This document shows, piece by piece, positions 6,106 through 11,053 of a stretch of 11,053 bases of DNA. The stretch is taken from contig DASQSZ010000242.1 in NCBI GenBank assembly GCA_035642125.1, positions 1 to 11,053 on the forward strand. Direction: 5' to 3'. The notes below the pieces were generated by a model. The model was not told where the DNA came from. It did no database searches and was given only the letters and a program-made list of their open reading frames with translations. The DNA is from CALAED01 sp937891035 (GTDB taxonomy: Bacteria > Actinomycetota > Actinomycetes > Streptosporangiales > Streptosporangiaceae). The first letter of the stretch is position 1. Every line of letters begins with the position of its first letter. The position numbers were made by a program, and so were the translations under genes.

Positions 6106-6794
6106 TCGACCGGTGGACGGCCCTGGCCGGACCCGAGACGCGCCGGCTGGGGTCCGAGCTGGTCGCCCGGTATGCCGAGCCACATCGCCGTTATCACACC
6201 GGCGATCATCTGCGCGCGGTCCTCGACCTCGTTGACGAACTGGCCGCGCCCGCCGCCCCGCCCGGGTCGCCCGCCACCGCCGTCGTCGAGGTCGACGGCG
6301 AGGTCGACGTCGAGGCCGTGCGGCTGGCCGCGTGGTTCCACGACGCGGTGTACGACCCGGCACGCGCGGACAACGAGGAACGCAGTGCCCGGTTGGCCGA
6401 ACGGATGCTCGCCGACACCGACCTCCCGGCGGCGACCGTGCTCGAGGTGGCCAGGCTCGTCCGGCTCACCGAGACGCACGACCCCACCCCGGGAGACCGG
6501 AGCGGCGAGGTGCTGTGCGACGCCGACCTGGCCGTGCTCGCCGGAGATCCGGCGGCCTATGCGGCGTACGCCGCGGCCGTCCGGGAGGAGTACGCGTTCG
6601 TGCCGGACGACCTCTTCGCTCGCGGCCGGGCCGACGTGCTGCGTGGGCTGCTCGCCCGCCCGGCCATCTTCCGTACCGCATCGGGCCGCGACCGCTTCGA
6701 GACGGCCGCCCGGCACAACATCCGGACGGAGCTCACCCTGCTCCACGCCATGCCCGCCGGCCCGGCCGAGCCACCCGGCCCGGCCGGCCCGTGA
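6096..6794 (+). CDS. HD-superfamily metal-dependent phosphohydrolase (COG4339-like)
   Basis: A 232-residue predicted cytosolic hydrolase. It matches the pattern of the uncharacterised 'predicted metal-dependent HD superfamily phosphohydrolase' group: RRYHTGDHL (31-39, H34 and H38), AAWFHDAVYD (78-87, the HD pair H82-D83), NEERSA (93-98), LCDADLAVLAG (140-150, D142/D144), EEYAFVP (164-170) and the C-terminal ARHNIRTEL (205-213). The substrate is unknown; nucleotides or related phosphoesters are typical of the fold but not shown here. A short acidic/Pro-Ala insert (about 51-73) separates the first two motifs, and the end (AGPAEPPGPAGP) is low complexity. The start at ATG 6096 is set by homology; the only strong ribosome binding site belongs to the 17-codon frame ahead of it. 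It diverges from the siderophore operon across about 120-170 bases and shows no obvious role in it. Confidence 0.88.
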   Translation: MGLIDRWTALAGPETRRLGSELVARYAEPHRRYHTGDHLRAVLDLVDELAAPAAPPGSPATAVVEVDGEVDVEAVRLAAWFHDAVYDPARADNEERSARLAERMLADTDLPAATVLEVARLVRLTETHDPTPGDRSGEVLCDADLAVLAGDPAAYAAYAAAVREEYAFVPDDLFARGRADVLRGLLARPAIFRTASGRDRFETAARHNIRTELTLLHAMPAGPAEPPGPAGP

Positions 6795-6868
6795 CCCCGT
6801 TCGAGCCGTTCGGCCGGCCCGAGCCGCCGGCGCGGTGCCGGGGCACTAGGGCGTCGGAGTCGCCGTGA

Positions 6869-7138
6869 TCAGCGCGGGGCGCGGGCGGGGCGGCGGCGCA
6901 GACCGGCCGACGTCAGGCGGCGCACCAGCTCCTGGCAGCCGACCGGCTCGGCGCCCAGCGCCAGCGCGGCCTCGTACCGCTCGGCGGGCACGTCGTAGTG
7001 ATCTCGCTCGAACGCGCGCGGCGGGACGCCCAGCCGTTCGGCGAAGGCGTGCAGTTCGGCGTACGAGGAGTCGCTGACCAGGTGCGACCACAACCGACCG
7101 CGCGCGGGCCACAGCGGCGGGTCGATGAGCACGGCCAT
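6869..7138 (-). CDS. DUF4031 domain protein
   Basis: A small 89-residue protein of a family common in actinobacteria with no assigned function. The sequence begins MAVLIDPPLWPARGRLWSHL and continues through SYAELHAFAERLG, RDHYDVPAERY and ELVRRLTSAGLRRR, which I recognise as the DUF4031 pattern. The conserved Trp, His and Asp residues suggest a compact fold that may bind metal or nucleotide, but no activity is known. No Shine-Dalgarno precedes ATG 7138, so the message may be leaderless, which is frequent in actinomycetes. It is convergent with the HD hydrolase and divergent from nudC with only about 60 bases between them, so the two promoters must overlap or lie close together. Confidence 0.88.
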   Translation of the reverse strand: MAVLIDPPLWPARGRLWSHLVSDSSYAELHAFAERLGVPPRAFERDHYDVPAERYEAALALGAEPVGCQELVRRLTSAGLRRRPARAPR

Positions 7139-7198
7139 CGGTCTAGAGTGCCCGATGGGGACGCTCGCACGCGAGGCCGATCTCCGGGAAGGTGCGTT

Positions 7199-8116
7199 GT
7201 GACCGAGATGACCGAGACGCTGGGCTGGCTGGCGTTGTCTCGCGGCACGTTGGATCGCGTCGCCCAGCGGCGGCGCGACGAGGCCTGGCTGGCGCGGGCG
7301 TGGGCCGATCCGCACACCCGGGTGCTCGTCGTCGAGCGGGGCAGCACGCTGGTGCGGGTGCAGGACACGCCCGCGCTGGTCTTCGTGTCGCCGGGCGAGG
7401 CGCCGGTGGGCGAGCGCTACCTGCTCGGTGTCGACGACGATGACGTGGCGTACTTCGCCGTCGACGGGCCGGTGCCCGCCGTCGACGGCGCCGAGCACGG
7501 CACGCTGCGGCGCATCGGCGCGCTGCTCAGCGACCGCGACTCCGGTTTGCTCGTCCACGCGGTGGCGCTCCAGAACTGGCACTCCACCCACCCGTACTGC
7601 CCGCGCTGCGGCGCCCGGACGAACGTCGCCACCGCCGGGGCCAGCCGGGTGTGCCCGCGCGACGGTTCGGAGCATTTCCCCCGGGTCGATCCCGCGGTCA
7701 TCATGCTCGTCCTCGACGATGACGACCGGATTTTGCTGGCCCGCAACCCGGCGTGGCCGGACCGCCGGGTGTCGATCCTCGCCGGGTTCGTCGAGCCGGG
7801 CGAGTCGCTCGAGCAGGCGGTCGCCCGTGAGGTGGCTGAGGAGGTCGGGCTCGCGGTCCGCGACCCGCGTTATCTGGGCAGCCAGCCGTGGCCGCTGCCG
7901 CAGAGCCTGATGCTCGGCTTCATCTGCCGCGCCGACGGCGGCCAAGAGTTGCGCGTCGACGAGGAAGAGATCGAGTCGGCGTGGTGGTACACCAGAGACG
8001 AGCTGCTCGCCACCGTCATCGCCGGCGACATCCTGCTCCCCGGCAAGGTCTCCATCGCCCGTCATCTGATCGAGCACTGGTACGGAGGCGAACTGCCCGG
8101 CTCCTGGGGCCTGTGA
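7199..8116 (+). CDS. nudC: NudC-type NAD(H) pyrophosphatase / RNA deNADding Nudix hydrolase
   Basis: A 305-residue Nudix enzyme that splits NAD(H) into NMN(H) and AMP; family members also remove NAD caps from RNA 5' ends. It has an N-terminal substrate-recognition domain and a zinc-ribbon-like segment, then a full Nudix box (G196-x5-E-x7-REVAEEVGL, to residue 218). The family-specific SQPWPLPQS (228-236) follows, with Leu where Phe is common. The zinc segment has Cys134, Cys137 and Cys152, but Asp155 at the usual fourth Cys position. GTG 7199 is chosen because GGGAAGG lies 6 bases ahead; ATG 7208 would be 15 bases from that site. A possible -10 (TAGAGT, 7144-7149) lies upstream. It is neighboured by mycoredoxin and uvrD2, as in mycobacteria. 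Confidence 0.94.
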   Translation: MTEMTETLGWLALSRGTLDRVAQRRRDEAWLARAWADPHTRVLVVERGSTLVRVQDTPALVFVSPGEAPVGERYLLGVDDDDVAYFAVDGPVPAVDGAEHGTLRRIGALLSDRDSGLLVHAVALQNWHSTHPYCPRCGARTNVATAGASRVCPRDGSEHFPRVDPAVIMLVLDDDDRILLARNPAWPDRRVSILAGFVEPGESLEQAVAREVAEEVGLAVRDPRYLGSQPWPLPQSLMLGFICRADGGQELRVDEEEIESAWWYTRDELLATVIAGDILLPGKVSIARHLIEHWYGGELPGSWGL

Positions 8117-8140
8117 CGCCTCATCCAAGCTCATCCGGCA

Positions 8141-8162
8141 CCGCGGCGCCGCGACGCCGCGG
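8141..8162. terminator. Hairpin between convergent nudC and mycoredoxin genes
   Basis: CCGCGGC (8141-8147) and GCCGCGG (8156-8162) form a 7-bp all-GC stem with an 8-base loop, placed between the two convergent stop codons. There is no U-tract, so it would be an atypical, possibly bidirectional terminator. In such GC-rich DNA, chance inverted repeats are common. Confidence 0.35.
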
Positions 8163-8176
8163 CGGCTGCGCACGGC

Positions 8177-8443
8177 TCACTCGGCGGTCGTCGCGGCCAA
8201 TCGCTCCTTGACCTCGCGCGCGCTGGGGTTCGTCACAGCCGAGCCGTCGGGGAACACGACGACGGGGACGGTGGCGTTGCCGCCGTTGACGCCCCTGACG
8301 AACTCGGCGGCGGCGGGGTCCTTCTCGATGTCGATCTCGACCATCTCGATGCCCTCACGCGCCAACTGCTTTCTCAAGCGCTTGCAGAAGCCACACCACG
8401 TCGTCGTATACATCGTCAGCTCGCCGGTCACGGACGTCGTCAT
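8177..8443 (-). CDS. mrx1: Mycoredoxin (glutaredoxin-like, mycothiol-dependent)
   Basis: An 88-residue thioredoxin-fold oxidoreductase, expected to reduce mycothiol mixed disulfides on proteins, coupled to mycothiol and its reductase. The active site is TTTWCGFC (Cys17 and Cys20; CGYC is the common mycoredoxin form). It is followed by the partner-binding TVP loop (58-60, cis-Pro60) and the characteristic VNGGNATVP and LT/VTNPSAREVKERL segments. Length is normal and no signal peptide is present, so it is cytosolic. ATG 8443 has GAGGAGAGG just upstream. It lies on the opposite strand between nudC and uvrD2, the same relative arrangement as in mycobacteria. A SigR/SigH-type promoter about 70 bases upstream indicates induction by thiol-oxidative stress. 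Confidence 0.94.
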   Translation of the reverse strand: MTTSVTGELTMYTTTWCGFCKRLRKQLAREGIEMVEIDIEKDPAAAEFVRGVNGGNATVPVVVFPDGSAVTNPSAREVKERLAATTAE

Positions 8444-8513
8444 GCCTCTCCTCGGTCAAGGCGATCCAGGGTCCAGAGCTTCGGGGGGTCTGGCCGATCG
8501 AACCGACCATCCC

Positions 8514-8540
8514 AACATTCGCCGATCCGCTGTGATTCCC
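8514..8540 (-). promoter_or_regulatory. SigR/SigH-type (ECF) promoter of mycoredoxin
   Basis: On the minus strand GGGAAT (8540-8535) is followed by exactly 18 bases and then GTT (8516-8514), fitting the actinobacterial SigR/SigH consensus GGAAT-N18/19-GTT. Transcription would start near 8507, giving a leader of about 60 bases. Mycoredoxin genes are known members of this thiol-stress regulon in streptomycetes and mycobacteria, which supports the match. Confidence 0.8.
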
Positions 8541-8614
8541 GTACGCCGCGGCGCGTTCGTCGGTGGCGGCTGCGAGGATGGGCAGCGATACGCCGGAGAC
8601 TCCTGGGGGTGGCG

Positions 8615-10867
8615 ATGACCGCGTGGAAGCCGACCGAGGCGGTGCTCGACGCCCTCGACCCGGAGCAGCGCGCGGTCGCCGAGGCGGTCCGCGGCCCGGT
8701 GTGCGTGCTCGCCGGCGCCGGCACCGGCAAGACGCGGGCGATCACGCACCGCATCGCGCATGCCGTGCTGACCGGCATCGTGTCGCCGCAACGGGTGCTC
8801 GCGGTGACCTTCACCACCCGGGCGGCGGGCGAGCTGCGCTCCCGGCTGCGGGCGCTGGGCGCGCCGGGCGTGCAGGCGCGCACCTTCCACGCCGCCGCGC
8901 TCCGCCAGCTGACCTACTTTTGGCCGCGGGTGATCGGCGGCGAGCCGCCCAAGATCATCGAGTCCAAGATCGGATTGATCGCCGACGCGGCCAGGGCGTG
9001 CCGGCTGTCGTACGGCCGTCCCGAGCTGCGCGACATCGCCGGCGAGGTGGAGTGGGCCAAGGTGACCCAGACCCGGCCCGAAGACTACGCGGCCGCGGTG
9101 GCGCGGGCCGACCGCAAGGCCCCTGTCGACGCCGTGGACGTCGCCCGCGTCTACACCATGTACGAAACCCTGCGCCGCGAGCGCAATCTGCTCGACTTCG
9201 AGGGGATGCTCGAGCTCACCGCGGCCGTGCTCGCCGATCACCCAGACGTCGCGAGCCAGGTGCGGGAGCAATATCGCTACTTCGTCGTCGACGAATACCA
9301 AGACGTCAACCCGCTGCAAAAGCTGCTGCTGGACACCTGGGTGGGCGACCGCGACGATCTGTGCGTCGTCGGCGATCCCAACCAGACCATCTACTCCTTC
9401 ACCGGAGCGACCCCGTCGTACCTGCTCGGCTTTCCCGATGAGCATCCCGGCGCCACGGTGGTCAGGCTGGTCCGCGACTATCGCTCGACGCCGCAGGTGG
9501 TGGCGCTGGCCAACGGAGTGCTCGGGCGGGCCGCCGGCACGGCGCGCGGGCACGCGCTCCAGCTGATCGCGCAGCGCGTCGACGGGCCCGAGCCGGTCTT
9601 CAACGAATACGACGACGAGGTCGCCGAGGCCGACGATGTGGCCAGGCAGGCCCGCAAGCTCATCGAAAGCGGCGTCCCGGCCGGCGAGATCGCCGTGCTG
9701 TTCCGCACCAACGCCCAGTCGGAGAACTTCGAGCAGGCCTTCGCCGAGGCCGGCATCCCTTACGTCCTGCGCGGCGCCGAGCGCTTCTTCGACCGCCCGG
9801 CCGTGCGCGAGGCGATGGTCAGGCTGCGCGGCGCGGCCCGTGCCGGCGCGGACGCCGAGACCGACGGTATGAGCCTGGTCGCGACCGTACGGCACGTGTT
9901 GTCGGGCGCCGGCTTCACCGACAAACCGCCCGAGGGCGCCGGCGCGGCAAGGGAGAAGTGGGAGTCCCTTGCGGCCCTGGCCCAGCTCGCCGAGACCTTC
10001 TCGCAGGAGAGCGCGGCGCGGCGCCCGCCACCGGCCGCGGCCGAGCCGCAAGATGGCACCGAGCCGCAAGGTGCCGGCGAACCGCGGCGTGGCACCGAGC
10101 CGCAAGGGCGCGCCGAAATACCGGGCCCTGCCGAGTCTTCGGGGCCGGCCGGCCCGGCCGGGCTGGCCGCGTTCATCGCCGAACTCGAGGAGCGGGCCGC
10201 CGCCCAGCACGCCCCGCCGCTCGAGGGGGTGACCCTGGCCAGCCTGCATGCCGCCAAGGGGCTGGAGTGGGACGCGGTGTTTTTGGCCGGTCTCGTCGAC
10301 GGCACGCTGCCGATCATCCACGCGGACACGCCGGCGCAGATCGAAGAGGAGCGGCGGTTGCTGTATGTCGGCGTCACCCGGGCCCGTGAGCACGTGGCCC
10401 TGTCGTGGGCGCTGGCGCGCTCGCCTGGCGGGCGCAAGGCCCGCCGCCCCTCGCGTTTCCTCGACGGCCTCGCTCCGCAGACCGCGACGCCCTCGCCCGC
10501 CAGGGTCGACCGGGCCAAGCGACGTGGCGGCAGCGGGCCGCAGCCGTGCCGGGTCTGCGGCCGGCCGCTCACCGCCGCGCTCGAGCGCAAGCTGGGCCGC
10601 TGCGAAGGCTGCCCGTCCGACATGGACGAGGCGCTGTACGCACGGCTCAAGGCGTGGCGCACCGAGGTTTCGCGAGAGCAGCAGGTGCCCGCCTACGTCG
10701 TTTTCACCGACGCCACGCTTCAGGCGATCGCCGAACACCGGCCGGCCAACGCGGCGCAGCTGTCGGCCATCCCGGGCGTCGGCGCCGTCAAGCTCGAGCG
10801 CTACGGTCCGGCCGTCCTCTCGCACATCACCGACCCGGCGGACGACGATCCGCCGACCCTGTTGTGA
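8615..10867 (+). CDS. uvrD2: UvrD2-like superfamily 1A DNA helicase with tetracysteine and HRDC regions
   Basis: A 750-residue ATP-dependent 3'-5' DNA helicase/translocase for DNA repair. Motifs: Q-motif Gln18, Walker A AGAGTGKT (33-40), Walker B DEYQD (226-230), GDPNQTIYSFTGA (253-265), SLHAAKGLEWD (543-553) and YVGVTRARE (584-592). The C-terminus carries C645-x2-C648-x14-C663-x2-C666, a zinc-binding-type tetracysteine unit, then an HRDC-like domain with IPGVGAVKLERYG. This layout is typical of mycobacterial/actinobacterial UvrD2. A hexapeptide repeat insert (about 476-517) lies before motif V. ATG 8615 is preferred to GTG 8609 because GGGGGT stands just upstream. It diverges from mycoredoxin over about 170 bases; no complete SOS box was found there. 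Mycobacterial UvrD2 is an essential gene; the role here is inferred from that. Confidence 0.95.
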   Translation: MTAWKPTEAVLDALDPEQRAVAEAVRGPVCVLAGAGTGKTRAITHRIAHAVLTGIVSPQRVLAVTFTTRAAGELRSRLRALGAPGVQARTFHAAALRQLTYFWPRVIGGEPPKIIESKIGLIADAARACRLSYGRPELRDIAGEVEWAKVTQTRPEDYAAAVARADRKAPVDAVDVARVYTMYETLRRERNLLDFEGMLELTAAVLADHPDVASQVREQYRYFVVDEYQDVNPLQKLLLDTWVGDRDDLCVVGDPNQTIYSFTGATPSYLLGFPDEHPGATVVRLVRDYRSTPQVVALANGVLGRAAGTARGHALQLIAQRVDGPEPVFNEYDDEVAEADDVARQARKLIESGVPAGEIAVLFRTNAQSENFEQAFAEAGIPYVLRGAERFFDRPAVREAMVRLRGAARAGADAETDGMSLVATVRHVLSGAGFTDKPPEGAGAAREKWESLAALAQLAETFSQESAARRPPPAAAEPQDGTEPQGAGEPRRGTEPQGRAEIPGPAESSGPAGPAGLAAFIAELEERAAAQHAPPLEGVTLASLHAAKGLEWDAVFLAGLVDGTLPIIHADTPAQIEEERRLLYVGVTRAREHVALSWALARSPGGRKARRPSRFLDGLAPQTATPSPARVDRAKRRGGSGPQPCRVCGRPLTAALERKLGRCEGCPSDMDEALYARLKAWRTEVSREQQVPAYVVFTDATLQAIAEHRPANAAQLSAIPGVGAVKLERYGPAVLSHITDPADDDPPTLL
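10040..10111 (+). repeat. 18-bp in-frame tandem repeat in uvrD2
   Basis: CCGAGCCGCAAG recurs at 10041, 10059 and 10095, with a degenerate copy between, i.e. an 18-base period. It encodes hexapeptides AEPQDG, TEPQGA, GEPRRG, TEPQGR, decaying into AEIPGP and AESSGP up to about residue 517. The tract is a Pro/Glu/Gly-rich, probably disordered loop between the helicase 2B region and motif V. Confidence 0.85.
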
Positions 10868-10885
10868 CCATGCGAGCTCCGCCTG

Positions 10886-10925
10886 CCGCCCGGGCGCCGG
10901 CTGCCCACGGCTCGCGGGCGGGCGG
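10886..10925. terminator. Weak inverted repeat between uvrD2 and tesB
   Basis: CCGCCC (10886-10891) can pair with GGGCGG (10920-10925), which is followed by TTT. The loop is long (28 bases) and the stem short. It lies shortly after the uvrD2 stop and could terminate it, but the signal is weak. Confidence 0.2.
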
Positions 10926-10942
10926 TTTGCAAGACTGACCGC

Positions 10943-11053
10943 GTGAACGAGACGCTGAAGGAGTTGCTGGATCTGCTCGATCTCGAACAGATCGAGGTCA
11001 ACATTTTTCGCGGACGCAGTCCGGCGGAGCGGCAGCAGCGGGTGTTCGGCGGA
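10943..11053 (+). CDS. tesB: Acyl-CoA thioesterase II, TesB type (5' part only)
   Basis: Only the first 37 codons are inside the window. The N-terminal pattern ETLKELLDLLDLEQIE followed by NIFRGRSP and QRVFGG is the characteristic opening of TesB-type thioesterases, which hydrolyse acyl-CoA to free fatty acid and CoA in the cytosol. GTG 10943 fits the usual family start; no Shine-Dalgarno is evident, so a leaderless or weakly translated message is possible. The catalytic residues lie beyond the window and cannot be checked. Confidence 0.88.
   Translation, partial: MNETLKELLDLLDLEQIEVNIFRGRSPAERQQRVFGG

Noticed and set aside
6811..6845. Terminator between the HD hydrolase and DUF4031 genes
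   Set aside because: Only a 5-bp GC stem (CCGGC/GCCGG) with no U-tract, which is expected by chance at this base composition.
6869..8173. 434-residue reading of the DUF4031 frame extended across nudC
   Set aside because: Only the last 89 residues match DUF4031. The extension is antisense to nudC, so the start was set at ATG 7138.
8495..8520. Possible SOS box before uvrD2 (TCGAACCGACC...)
   Set aside because: Only one half-site is present; no GTTCG follows at the required spacing.
8456..10825. 789-codon open frame on the minus strand
   Set aside because: It is the antisense shadow of uvrD2. Its translation is Arg/Gly/His-rich without domains, as expected from GC-rich codon bias, whereas the plus strand has a complete set of helicase motifs.

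Overview
The window is very GC-rich and strongly codon-biased, with many GTG starts and gene-end overlaps. It carries actinobacterial hallmarks: a mycoredoxin, a UvrD2-type helicase with tetracysteine and HRDC regions, a DtxR/IdeR-type iron box, a SigR/SigH-type promoter and a CGAAC-N4-GTTCG SOS box. It is therefore most likely chromosomal DNA of an actinomycete. A filamentous genus, perhaps of the Streptosporangiales, is my guess; the sequence alone does not fix the genus.

Layout. (1) 80-1286 (+): a Y-family DNA polymerase IV (dinB) with a perfect 14-bp LexA-type palindrome overlapping its start. (2) 1225-5929 (-): a tightly packed three-gene operon, transcribed as ATP-grasp ligase, NIS synthetase A (IucA/IucC family), then NIS synthetase B. 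The genes overlap by 4 and 10 bases. A canonical iron box (5944-5962) lies just upstream of the first gene. This is a compact biosynthetic unit for an NRPS-independent siderophore; no transporter, reductase or amine-supply gene is visible. The last gene overlaps the 3' end of dinB on the opposite strand by 62 bases. (3) 6052-6794 (+): an HD-superfamily metal-dependent phosphohydrolase, apparently preceded by a 17-codon leader ORF with a strong ribosome binding site. (4) 6869-7138 (-): a small DUF4031 protein. (5) 7199-8116 (+): NudC-type Nudix NAD(H) pyrophosphatase/deNADding enzyme. (6) 8177-8443 (-): mycoredoxin, with an exact SigR-type promoter (GGGAAT-N18-GTT). (7) 8615-10867 (+): UvrD2-like superfamily 1 helicase. 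(8) 10943 to the window end (+): the first 37 codons of a TesB-type acyl-CoA thioesterase II.

The right half (nudC, opposite-strand mycoredoxin, uvrD2) is a conserved actinobacterial neighbourhood, also seen in mycobacteria. It combines redox/NAD homeostasis and DNA repair. The siderophore operon looks like an accessory insertion between dinB and this block. Three regulatory circuits can be read from the DNA: SOS (dinB), iron (siderophore operon) and thiol-oxidative stress (mycoredoxin). Several genes carry in-frame simple repeats (ATP-grasp, NIS synthetase B, UvrD2, leader ORF), an unusual concentration for 11 kb. Bases 1-79 hold no gene that I can support. No intergenic gap exceeds about 175 bases, and I found no tRNA, rRNA, CRISPR array or insertion sequence.
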